Part shown: positions 17,894 to 24,901 of the stretch, one piece after another
Layout of the letters: the number at the start of each line of letters is the position of its first letter
Numbering within the stretch: position 1 is the stretch's first letter
Assembly: GCF_017976235.1 (NCBI RefSeq)
Contig: NZ_JACVHC010000008.1
Coordinates: 248,001 to 312,000, forward strand
DNA: 64,000 nt
Reading direction: 5' to 3'
Source of the DNA: Pseudomonas anatoliensis
Lineage (GTDB): Bacteria; Pseudomonadota; Gammaproteobacteria; Pseudomonadales; Pseudomonadaceae
Made by a program: the position numbers and the translations under genes
Notes under the pieces: model-generated
What the model saw: the letters and a program-made list of their open reading frames with translations, nothing else
The model's database searches: none
Told to the model about the DNA's origin: nothing

Positions 17894-17921
17894 CTTGAAT
17901 CTCGCAGAATCGACCGCATCT
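17894..17921 (+). promoter_or_regulatory. Sigma-32-type heat-shock promoter for clpB
   Basis: CTTGAA at 17894-17899, a 14-bp spacer, then CCGCATCT at 17914-17921. The sigma-32 consensus is CTTGAAA and CCCCATNT with a spacer of this size. It lies about 75 bp upstream of the clpB start, and clpB is a classic heat-shock gene. Confidence 0.75.
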
Positions 17922-17993
17922 ACAGTGGTATCTGGCAGGTTTCTTTATTCAGGATGGTTTTTAGGTCCGGCCTGCTCAAAAGGAAGGTGACCC

Positions 17994-20558
17994 ATGCGTA
18001 TAGACCGTTTAACCAGCAAATTACAGTTGGCCTTGTCCGACGCCCAGTCGTTGGCTGTCGGCCACGATCATCCGGCCATCGAGCCGGCGCACTTGATGCA
18101 GGCCATGCTTGAACAGCAGGGTGGTTCGATCAAACCTCTGTTGATGCAAGTAGGCTTCGACGTCAACAGCCTGCGAAAAGAGCTGACCAAAGAGCTCGAT
18201 CAATTACCAAAAATCCAGAACCCGACTGGCGACGTGAATATGTCGCAGGATCTGGCGCGCCTGCTCAATCAGGCTGATCGTCTGGCCCAGCAGAAGGGCG
18301 ATCAGTTCATTTCCAGCGAACTGGTGTTGCTCGCTGCGATGGACGAAAACAGCAAGCTCGGCAAGCTGTTGCTCGGCCAGGGCGTGAGCAAGAAAGCCCT
18401 GGAAAACGCGATCAACAACCTGCGCGGTGGCGAAGCCGTCAACGACGCCAACCACGAAGAGTCGCGTCAGGCGCTGGATAAATACACCGTCGACCTGACC
18501 AAGCGCGCCGAAGACGGCAAGCTCGATCCGGTGATCGGCCGTGACGACGAAATCCGTCGCACCATTCAGGTTCTGCAGCGTCGCACCAAGAACAACCCGG
18601 TGCTGATCGGTGAACCTGGCGTGGGTAAAACCGCGATTGCCGAAGGTCTGGCCCAGCGCATCATCAATGGCGAAGTGCCGGATGGCCTCAAGGGCAAGCG
18701 TCTGCTGTCCCTCGATATGGGCGCGCTGATTGCCGGTGCCAAGTATCGCGGTGAGTTCGAAGAGCGCCTGAAATCGCTGCTCAATGAGCTGTCGAAGCAG
18801 GAAGGGCAGATCATTCTGTTTATTGACGAACTGCACACCATGGTCGGCGCCGGTAAGGGCGAAGGCTCCATGGACGCGGGCAACATGCTCAAGCCTGCGC
18901 TGGCTCGCGGCGAGTTGCATTGCGTTGGCGCAACCACGCTCAACGAGTACCGCCAATATATAGAGAAGGATGCGGCCCTCGAGCGGCGCTTCCAGAAAGT
19001 CTTGGTTGAAGAGCCGAGCGAAGAAGACACCATCGCGATCCTGCGTGGCCTCAAAGAGCGTTACGAGGTTCACCACAAAGTCGCGATCACCGACGGCGCG
19101 ATCATTGCGGCAGCCAAGCTCAGCCACCGTTACATCACGGATCGGCAGTTGCCGGACAAGGCCATCGACCTGATCGACGAGGCCGCCAGCCGCATCCGCA
19201 TGGAGATCGATTCCAAGCCGGAAGTGCTGGATCGTCTGGAGCGCCGTTTGATTCAGCTGAAAGTTGAATCTCAGGCACTGAAGAAAGAAAGCGATGAAGC
19301 GGCGATGAAACGCCTGGAAAAACTTCAGGAAGAAATCGTCCGTCTCGAGCGCGAATACTCGGACCTGGAAGAAATCTGGAACTCGGAAAAAGCCGAGGTG
19401 CAGGGTTCTGCACAGATTCAGCAGAAGATTGAACAGTCCCGTCAGGAACTGGAAGCCGCGCGCCGCAAAGGCGATCTGAACCGCATGGCGGAGTTGCAGT
19501 ACGGAGTCATCCCGGATCTGGAACGCAGCCTGCAAATGGTCGACCAGCACGGCAAGAGCGAAAACCAGTTGCTGCGCAGCAAGGTGACTGAGGAAGAGAT
19601 CGCGGAAGTCGTGTCGAAGTGGACCGGCATCCCTGTCTCGAAAATGCTCGAAGGCGAGCGCGACAAGCTGATGAAGATGGAAAGCCTGTTGCACAAGCGC
19701 GTGATCGGTCAGGAAGAAGCAGTCGTGGCGGTTTCCAATGCGGTGCGTCGTTCGCGCGCCGGGTTGTCCGACCCGAATCGTCCGAGCGGCTCGTTCATGT
19801 TCCTCGGCCCGACCGGTGTCGGTAAAACCGAGCTGTGCAAGGCACTCGCCGAGTTCCTCTTTGATACTGAAGAGGCGATGGTGCGGATCGACATGTCCGA
19901 GTTCATGGAGAAACATTCCGTTGCTCGGCTGATCGGTGCGCCACCGGGATACGTGGGTTACGAAGAGGGCGGTTACCTGACCGAAGCGGTGCGGCGCAAG
20001 CCTTACTCGGTGATCCTCTTGGACGAAGTCGAGAAGGCGCATCCGGATGTGTTCAACATTCTGCTGCAAGTGCTTGAGGATGGTCGCCTGACCGACAGTC
20101 ATGGCCGTACGGTCGATTTCCGCAATACCGTGATTGTCATGACCTCTAACCTCGGCTCGTCGCAGATCCAGGAGCTGGTCGGTGATCGTGAGGCACAACG
20201 TGCGGCAGTCATGGATGCGCTGACTTCGCACTTCCGTCCGGAGTTCATCAACCGGGTCGACGAGGTGGTGATCTTCGAGCCTTTGGCGCGGGATCAGATC
20301 GCGGGTATTACCGAGATCCAGTTGGGCCGCCTGCGCAGCCGTCTGGCCGAGCGCGAGCTGAAGCTGGAACTGAGCCCGGAAGCGATGGACAAGGTGATAG
20401 CCGTCGGCTACGACCCGGTCTATGGCGCACGTCCTCTGAAGCGGGCGATCCAGCGCTGGATCGAAAACCCGTTGGCGCAACTGATCCTGTCGGGGCATTT
20501 CCTGCCTGGCGCGACAGCAACAGGCGCAGTGGAGAACGATGAAATCGTTTTCAACTGA
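17994..20558 (+). CDS. clpB: ATP-dependent disaggregase ClpB
   Basis: Hexameric AAA+ chaperone that pulls proteins out of aggregates with DnaK. The 854-residue protein starts MRIDRLTSKLQLALSDAQSLAVGHDHPAIEP (Clp N-domain). The first AAA module has GEPGVGKT and the AGAKYRGEFEERLK pore loop. The long coiled-coil middle domain is diagnostic of ClpB (LIQLKVESQALKKESDEAAMKRLEKL onward). The second AAA module has GPTGVGKT and GYVGYEEGG. A strong AAGGAAGG ribosome-binding site precedes the ATG at 17994. Single-gene unit: sigma-32-type promoter upstream, strong terminator downstream. Confidence 0.98.
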   Translation: MRIDRLTSKLQLALSDAQSLAVGHDHPAIEPAHLMQAMLEQQGGSIKPLLMQVGFDVNSLRKELTKELDQLPKIQNPTGDVNMSQDLARLLNQADRLAQQKGDQFISSELVLLAAMDENSKLGKLLLGQGVSKKALENAINNLRGGEAVNDANHEESRQALDKYTVDLTKRAEDGKLDPVIGRDDEIRRTIQVLQRRTKNNPVLIGEPGVGKTAIAEGLAQRIINGEVPDGLKGKRLLSLDMGALIAGAKYRGEFEERLKSLLNELSKQEGQIILFIDELHTMVGAGKGEGSMDAGNMLKPALARGELHCVGATTLNEYRQYIEKDAALERRFQKVLVEEPSEEDTIAILRGLKERYEVHHKVAITDGAIIAAAKLSHRYITDRQLPDKAIDLIDEAASRIRMEIDSKPEVLDRLERRLIQLKVESQALKKESDEAAMKRLEKLQEEIVRLEREYSDLEEIWNSEKAEVQGSAQIQQKIEQSRQELEAARRKGDLNRMAELQYGVIPDLERSLQMVDQHGKSENQLLRSKVTEEEIAEVVSKWTGIPVSKMLEGERDKLMKMESLLHKRVIGQEEAVVAVSNAVRRSRAGLSDPNRPSGSFMFLGPTGVGKTELCKALAEFLFDTEEAMVRIDMSEFMEKHSVARLIGAPPGYVGYEEGGYLTEAVRRKPYSVILLDEVEKAHPDVFNILLQVLEDGRLTDSHGRTVDFRNTVIVMTSNLGSSQIQELVGDREAQRAAVMDALTSHFRPEFINRVDEVVIFEPLARDQIAGITEIQLGRLRSRLAERELKLELSPEAMDKVIAVGYDPVYGARPLKRAIQRWIENPLAQLILSGHFLPGATATGAVENDEIVFN

Positions 20559-20582
20559 TCCGCAGCGTCAATGAAATAAGGA

Positions 20583-20609
20583 AGGCCTCGCATTGCGAGG
20601 CCTTTTTTT
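20583..20609 (+). terminator. Rho-independent terminator of clpB
   Basis: Stem AGGCCTCGC / GCGAGGCCT with a 3-base loop, followed by seven T, 25 bp after the clpB stop. A textbook intrinsic terminator. Confidence 0.93.
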
Positions 20610-20742
20610 CGCCAGGCTGTTGAACTGAAAGGAAAAGGCTTGTAAAGTGCGCCCCGCAGTCAGTCACCCACAAGGGTTTCAGCTCACTGAGCGGAAATCT
20701 GAAATAAGTTGCAAATCATTAACTTGAAAGCGATTTAGGGGG

Positions 20743-20770
20743 TTGACAGAGGTGTTCTAGGTTGTAGAAT
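20743..20770 (+). promoter_or_regulatory. Sigma-70 promoter of the tRNA cluster
   Basis: TTGACA at 20743-20748 and TAGAAT at 20765-20770, with a 16-bp spacer. A GC-rich stretch (GCGCGCC) follows the -10, as expected for a stable-RNA promoter under stringent control. It is about 85 bp upstream of the tRNA-Asn gene. The 20610-20740 stretch before it holds no gene that I can see. Confidence 0.85.
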
Positions 20771-20854
20771 AGCGCGCCTCAGACACACGAACGCAGCGAT
20801 GCGAACGGAGTCTGAAAGCTTCAAGTTTCACCGTTGTAAATTGAAATATGTAGT

Positions 20855-20930
20855 TCCGTGATAGCTCAGTCGGTAGAGCAAATGACTGTTAATCATTGGG
20901 TCCCAGGTTCGAGTCCTGGTCACGGAGCCA
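20855..20930 (+). tRNA. tRNA-Asn (anticodon GTT)
   Basis: 76-nt tRNA. Acceptor stem TCCGTGA pairs with TCACGGA, the discriminator is G and CCA is encoded. The D-loop (AGCTCAGTCGGTAGAGC), anticodon loop CTGTTAA and T-loop GGTTCGAGTCC are all standard. First of a cluster reading Asn-Pro-Lys-Pro. Confidence 0.97.
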
Positions 20931-20939
20931 ATTTCAAAC

Positions 20940-21016
20940 CGGGGTATAGCGCAGTCCGGTAGCGCGCCTGCTTTGGGAGCAGGATGTCAGGAGTTCGAAT
21001 CCCCTTACCCCGACCA
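20940..21016 (+). tRNA. tRNA-Pro (anticodon TGG), copy 1
   Basis: 77-nt tRNA. Acceptor CGGGGTA pairs with TACCCCG, then A and encoded CCA. The anticodon loop centres on TGG (CTTTGGGAG). The gene starts 9 bases after tRNA-Asn. An identical copy follows at 21192-21268. Confidence 0.97.
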
Positions 21017-21021
21017 TTTTT

Positions 21022-21097
21022 GGGTCGTTAGCTCAGTTGGTAGAGCAGTTGGCTTTTAACCAATTGGTCGTAGGTTCGAATCCCACACGACCCACCA
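21022..21097 (+). tRNA. tRNA-Lys (anticodon TTT)
   Basis: 76-nt tRNA with acceptor GGGTCGT / ACGACCC, encoded CCA, and anticodon loop CTTTTAA centred on TTT. It is 5 bases after tRNA-Pro copy 1 and is part of the same short primary transcript. Confidence 0.97.
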
Positions 21098-21161
21098 TTT
21101 TTGAAACCAGTTAACGCTGGGATCGAATCTTAAGATCAGAGGCCAAAAGCGCTGATCGAAG

Positions 21162-21189
21162 AAGGCGATCGAAAGGTCGCCTTTTTTTT
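21162..21189 (+). terminator. Terminator after tRNA-Lys
   Basis: Stem GGCGATC / GGTCGCC (one G-T pair) with a GAAA tetraloop, followed by eight T. It comes directly before the second tRNA-Pro, leaving only 2 bases between the T-run and that gene. Confidence 0.85.
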
Positions 21190-21191
21190 AC

Positions 21192-21268
21192 CGGGGTATA
21201 GCGCAGTCCGGTAGCGCGCCTGCTTTGGGAGCAGGATGTCAGGAGTTCGAATCCCCTTACCCCGACCA
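21192..21268 (+). tRNA. tRNA-Pro (anticodon TGG), copy 2
   Basis: 77 nt, base-for-base the same as copy 1 at 20940-21016 as far as I can read, with encoded CCA. It follows a strong terminator hairpin with no room for its own promoter, so it is probably expressed by read-through or is a duplication remnant that still folds correctly. Confidence 0.95.
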
Positions 21269-21272
21269 TATT

Positions 21273-21309
21273 AAAAATCCTCGTATCGAAAGATACGGGG
21301 ATTTTTTTT
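21273..21309 (+). terminator. Terminator after tRNA-Pro copy 2
   Basis: Stem AAATCCTCGTATC / GATACGGGGATTT with a GAAA loop and eight T. It ends the tRNA cluster. Confidence 0.88.
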
Positions 21310-21403
21310 GTCCGCAATTTATAAGCGCAACAGCAACAGTGGTTGTTTGAGGCGTAAAAAAGCCGCGTTTCCAAAGGAAGTCGCGGCTTTGTCCAAGGCC
21401 GAC

Positions 21404-21811
21404 TCAGGCGCCGTCTTGATCTTTCAGGTGTTCGAACAGGCCCTTGGGCATTTTCTTGCCGTTGGCTTCGAAGTTGGCTTTCACGTTGTTGTAGGCCTCT
21501 TGCTCATCGATGAAGCCGTCATGGTTGGTGTCGATCTTGTCGAAATCTGACTTCGGCGCGACTTTGATGAATTCAGCGCGTGAGACTTTGCCGTCGCCAT
21601 CGCTGTCAGTCTTGGCCATCGAGGCATCGCCGCATTTGCCTTCACCGCATTTGCCTTCCGGGGTTTTTACCGAGGTTTCTGCTGAAGCGACCATATAGCC
21701 CTGAGCCAGCGGCTGCGCGGCGAATACCGAGCCGGACAGCATCAGACCTCCTGCCAGCGCTGCGCCGAACAGGCCAATGGATTTTTTGCCGAGAGTCGAG
21801 TGATGGGACAT
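21404..21811 (-). CDS. Small secreted protein with doubled EGKCG motif and two EF-hands (HvfA-like precursor candidate)
   Basis: 135-residue protein. Residues 1-32 form a signal peptide (SIGLFGAALAGGLMLSGSVFA), followed by the QPLAQGYMVA segment. Residues 52-61 read EGKCGEGKCG, two back-to-back EGKCG motifs that hold the only cysteines, C55 and C60. Then come two canonical EF-hand loops: D69 to E80 (DSDGDGKVSRAE) and D94 to E105 (DTNHDGFIDEQE). The signal type plus AQGYMVA and EGKCG repeats matches what is known of HvfA/BufA-type precursors, whose EGKCG cysteines become oxazolone and thioamide groups made by an MNIO (DUF692) enzyme with a DUF2063 partner. Neither partner is nearby. GGAG precedes the ATG. 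Role inferred: periplasmic metal or calcium binding; modification is unproven. Confidence 0.8.
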   Translation of the reverse strand: MSHHSTLGKKSIGLFGAALAGGLMLSGSVFAAQPLAQGYMVASAETSVKTPEGKCGEGKCGDASMAKTDSDGDGKVSRAEFIKVAPKSDFDKIDTNHDGFIDEQEAYNNVKANFEANGKKMPKGLFEHLKDQDGA

Positions 21812-22003
21812 TGCATTCTCCTACGGTTGCACAGCGCAACCACACGTTAAGGACGATCCGCCGGAGCAGGTGTGCTCGGGTGGGGCCATTAGGCGGTGGT
21901 GGTGTATCGCGTCTGTGTCGTGGAGCGGGGCGTTTGTAAGCGAAGGTGGGGATGGCGGGGGAGGATACAGTCAGACACATCTCTCCAGATCACCCTCAAA
22001 CCC

Positions 22004-22097
22004 TGTAGGAGCATTCGAGTGAAACGAGGCTGCGATCTTTTGATCCTGATCTTTAAAAGCCAGATCAAAAGATCGCAGCGTGCCGCAGCTCCTACAG
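22004..22097. repeat. REP pair, GTAGGAGCTGCC family, with a diverged left arm
   Basis: The right arm is a near-standard unit with GCCGCAGCTCCTACA at its end. The left arm starts TGTAGGAGC but carries about 15 different bases before rejoining GGCTGCGATCTTTTGATC, so the outer parts pair less well. It lies between the EGKCG protein gene and the end of ndh. The 21812-22003 stretch holds the promoter area of the EGKCG gene, and I see no other gene in it. Confidence 0.75.
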
Positions 22098-22105
22098 ATG
22101 TTGCA

Positions 22106-23404
22106 TCAATGCAGCTTCAGACGCGGCTCAGTCCCGCGACCAATTTTGCTGCCTAGCATCAGCATCGCCGTGCGGAACGGCCCGTACAGCGCCACTTGGT
22201 GCATGCGATACAGCGACACGTAAAACATCCGCGCCAGCCAGCCTTCAAGCATCACGCTGCCAGTCAGGTTACCCATCAAGTTACCCACAGCCGAAAAGCG
22301 CGACAGCGAAATCAGCGAGCCGTAGTCGGTGTATTTGTATTCCGGCAGGGTCTTGCCTTCGATACGCAGTTTCAGCGACTTGGCCAGCAGCGACGCCTGT
22401 TGGTGCGCGGCTTGCGCACGCGGCGGCACGTTGCGGTCGGAGCCAGGTTGCGGGCATGCGGCGCAATCGCCGAACGCGAAGATGTTTTCGTCGCGGGTGG
22501 TCTGCAAAGTTGGCAGCACTTGCAGTTGATTGATGCGGTTGGTTTCCAGGCCATCGATATCCTTGAGGAAACCCGGTGCACGAATGCCCGCCGCCCAGAC
22601 TTTCAGGCTGGCCTTGATTTCGTTGCCATCGGCGGTAATCAGGCTGTCGGCCGTCACTTCGCTGACCGACGCGTTGGTCATCACGTTGACCCCGAGTTTC
22701 TCCAGGGTCTTGTGCACCGGCCCGCTGATGCGCTCCGGCAGGGCAGGCAGCACCCGCGGCCCGGCTTCGATGAGGGTGATGTGCATGTTTTCCGGTTTGA
22801 TGCGGTCGAGGCCGTACGCTGCCAGTTCATGCGCGGCGTTGTGCAGTTCTGCCGCCAGCTCGACGCCGGTAGCGCCAGCGCCGACGATGGCCACGCTGAT
22901 CTGCTGGATCACATCGGTTTGTCCGGCATGTGCGCGCAGATAGTGGTTGAGCAGTTGCTGGTGGAAGCGCTCGGCCTGTTTGCGGGTGTCGAGGAACAGA
23001 CAGTGCTGCGCCGCGCCCTGAGTGCCGAAATCGTTGGTGGTACTGCCGACTGCGATCACCAGCGAGTCATACGCCACTTCGCGGGCTGGCACCAGTTCGA
23101 CGCCGTTTTCGTCGTAGGTGGCGGCCAGCTGGATTTTCTTCGCGGCGCGATCAAGCCCGCTCATGCGCCCCAGCTGGAACTCGAAGTGGTTCCATTTGGC
23201 CTGGGCAACATAGTTGAGTTCGTCTTCGGAGGAGTTCAGCGATCCAGCCGCTACTTCGTGCAACAGCGGTTTCCAGATGTGCGTCAGGTTCGCGTCGACC
23301 AGCATCACGCTGGCCGTGCCGCGCTTGCCCAGAGTCTTACCCAGACGGGTAGCCAACTCCAGACCGCCGGCGCCGCCGCCGACAATAACAATACGATGGG
23401 ACAT
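22106..23404 (-). CDS. ndh: Type II NADH dehydrogenase (NDH-2)
   Basis: Single-subunit NADH:quinone oxidoreductase on the inner membrane, passing electrons from NADH to ubiquinone without pumping protons. ATG at 23404 gives MSHRIVIVGGGAGGLELATRLG (FAD-binding GxGxxG at residues 9-14). A second Rossmann motif (VAIVGAGATGVELAAEL) binds NADH. FAFGDCAACPQPG is the conserved FAD-contact motif near the end, followed by the AQAAHQQA quinone-site segment and an amphipathic C-terminal part for membrane attachment. 432 residues. The DUF3094 gene lies just upstream on the same strand. Confidence 0.94.
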   Translation of the reverse strand: MSHRIVIVGGGAGGLELATRLGKTLGKRGTASVMLVDANLTHIWKPLLHEVAAGSLNSSEDELNYVAQAKWNHFEFQLGRMSGLDRAAKKIQLAATYDENGVELVPAREVAYDSLVIAVGSTTNDFGTQGAAQHCLFLDTRKQAERFHQQLLNHYLRAHAGQTDVIQQISVAIVGAGATGVELAAELHNAAHELAAYGLDRIKPENMHITLIEAGPRVLPALPERISGPVHKTLEKLGVNVMTNASVSEVTADSLITADGNEIKASLKVWAAGIRAPGFLKDIDGLETNRINQLQVLPTLQTTRDENIFAFGDCAACPQPGSDRNVPPRAQAAHQQASLLAKSLKLRIEGKTLPEYKYTDYGSLISLSRFSAVGNLMGNLTGSVMLEGWLARMFYVSLYRMHQVALYGPFRTAMLMLGSKIGRGTEPRLKLH

Positions 23405-23467
23405 GGGGATAACTCGCAAGGTTTTTAAAGGAAATCGGTGCGGTTACCCGAGCGAGCGCGATGCTGC

Positions 23468-23641
23468 TCATAGCGTCAGGTAACTGATAAATCGGCTCAA
23501 CAGGCCCAGACCAATGGTCACTGCCAGCACCAGCACCAGGAGCATCCACGGCCTGAAAGGCCGGCGCTCGACACGGTGTTGGGACAGTTGCAGGTACTCT
23601 TCGACATGCTTTTGGTCTTCGGGTTTCAGGCGGCTGGTCAT
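23468..23641 (-). CDS. DUF3094 family small membrane protein
   Basis: 57-residue protein with a charged N-terminal half (MTSRLKPEDQKHVEEYLQLS) and one strong C-terminal membrane helix (PWMLLVLVLAVTIGLGLLSRF). This matches the DUF3094 family of gammaproteobacteria; function unknown. It is on the same strand as ndh with a 63-bp gap and may be co-transcribed with it. Related small proteins sit at the same place in other Pseudomonas genomes, as I recall. Confidence 0.8.
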   Translation of the reverse strand: MTSRLKPEDQKHVEEYLQLSQHRVERRPFRPWMLLVLVLAVTIGLGLLSRFISYLTL

Positions 23642-23692
23642 AAAGGCCTCGTCAGGTAGACGTTGCTGAATGTGCAGAAGCTACAGCGGTTT

Positions 23693-24220
23693 TCAACCGG
23701 GGTTGAACGCAGCATAGCCGCTGTCCGGTACCGGTTCGACAGACAGGCTATCGTCGAGGCGAATGATCCCGCTTTGTAACACCCGCGCGGTGATTCCGCC
23801 ATGCCCGCGCACCGCTTGAAAGGTGCCGGGGCCGAGGTTGTTCTGCAGGCGTGCGCAGGGTTGGCACCAGCCGGTTGTTTCAAAAATCGCCTGACCGATA
23901 CGAAAGCGCCGGCCCTTGAGGCTGAACAGGTTGATCCCGCTTATAACGAGATTGCGCCGCAGATCTTCAGGTTTTACCGGTTGATCGTGTGGTCGCCCCA
24001 TCAATGCGCTGATCACCGCCAGATGTTCCCACTGAATCAGCGTCACTTGCCGCGCATTGCGCACCCCGGGGCGGGCGTGGTCGCCGGTCAGTCCGGCTTC
24101 AAGGCGTGCCTCAACGGCATCAAGTTCGAGCATCGGTCCACGGGATTCGGGGCGCACGCCGATCCAGCGCACCGTGCCGGTTTGCGGGACATCGGCGATC
24201 AATTGCTGCAGCGGCGTCAC
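23693..24220 (-). CDS. MOSC domain-containing protein
   Basis: 175-residue protein made of a MOSC domain, the fold found at the C-terminus of molybdenum cofactor sulfurases and in mARC/YiiM-type enzymes. Seen: the GDHARPG and RQVTLIQWEHLAVI segments, PEDLRRNLVISGINLFSLKGRRFRIG, and the GWCQPCARL cysteine motif at the place of the conserved molybdopterin-linked cysteine in the family. No signal peptide, so probably cytoplasmic. Substrate unknown. Overlaps the upstream DUF1780 gene by 4 bp, so the two are likely one operon. Confidence 0.88.
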   Translation of the reverse strand: MTPLQQLIADVPQTGTVRWIGVRPESRGPMLELDAVEARLEAGLTGDHARPGVRNARQVTLIQWEHLAVISALMGRPHDQPVKPEDLRRNLVISGINLFSLKGRRFRIGQAIFETTGWCQPCARLQNNLGPGTFQAVRGHGGITARVLQSGIIRLDDSLSVEPVPDSGYAAFNPG

Positions 24221-24843
24221 AGGCTGATCCCTACATCGAAGACGATGCTGCGCCCCAGGTTACTGCGCAGAAAGTCCGGTGCATCGGGGTGCGCAAACAG
24301 CACGCGGGCGAACGTCGGGCCGACGAGGGATAGCGAGCGCCAGCCCTGACGCAGATATTCGGTTGGCGGTGGAAAGTGGCTGTTGAGGTCCAGCACTTCG
24401 CGCTTGAGGCTGGCGAACGCGATGATGTCCAGTTCGCCCAGATCCATGCCGCGTTCCTTGTAGTTGTGGGCTTTTTTGCGCAGCGTCGGGGCGAGGCGCA
24501 AGAGGAATTCATTGGCCGGAATCCGCTTCGGCTTGGCTTCGCGGCGCACCAGTTGACTGAGGGAAAATGCGCTGCGCCGACGTTGCAGTTCATCGCGCCA
24601 TTCGTCGTTAAGCCTGCGCCCCTCGTCGAGGACGAAGAATACTTCGAAGTTGGCGTCGCGAAACAGCACGTCCGGCGGCTCGCCGGCAGGCGCGAACTCG
24701 TCGGCGCGATAAGGAATGTTCAGGCCTTGCAGCAGGCGCTGGCAGACCCAACGCTCACGCTCCCATTTGCGGGCATTGGACAGGAATGCGTTGGCCTGCT
24801 CGGCCGCGATGGTCAGCAGGCGTAAGTAATCTGAGTCATCCAT
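24217..24843 (-). CDS. DUF1780 family protein
   Basis: 208-residue soluble protein with no signal or membrane helix. The N-terminal segment is rich in charged helices (NARKWERERWVCQRLLQGLNI) and the middle has a PPDVLFRDANFEVFFVLDEGRRL stretch with acidic and basic residues reminiscent of PD-(D/E)XK nucleases. The DUF1780 family is described as a putative endonuclease fold, and I place this protein there from memory. Translationally coupled to the MOSC gene by a 4-bp overlap. Function unknown; a link between the two proteins is only contextual. Confidence 0.75.
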   Translation of the reverse strand: MDDSDYLRLLTIAAEQANAFLSNARKWERERWVCQRLLQGLNIPYRADEFAPAGEPPDVLFRDANFEVFFVLDEGRRLNDEWRDELQRRRSAFSLSQLVRREAKPKRIPANEFLLRLAPTLRKKAHNYKERGMDLGELDIIAFASLKREVLDLNSHFPPPTEYLRQGWRSLSLVGPTFARVLFAHPDAPDFLRSNLGRSIVFDVGISL

Positions 24844-24901
24844 AGGCCAAGCTTAGCGTTCAAATGTGATCGAAGTAGTGGCCAGGAACAACTCTTCCCG
24901 G

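Noticed and set aside
18204..20498. 764-codon frame antisense to clpB
   Set aside because: Shadow of a high-GC gene; His- and Gln-rich composition, no recognisable domain, clpB itself is certain.
21111..21374. 87-codon minus-strand frame reading GVRGFELLTSCSQSRRATGLRYTP
   Set aside because: It is the antisense of the second tRNA-Pro and its flanking hairpins; this peptide is a well-known false protein arising from tRNA-Pro genes.
24172..24250. Possible extra gene at the MOSC/DUF1780 junction
   Set aside because: The 4-bp overlap of two good genes explains the stretch.
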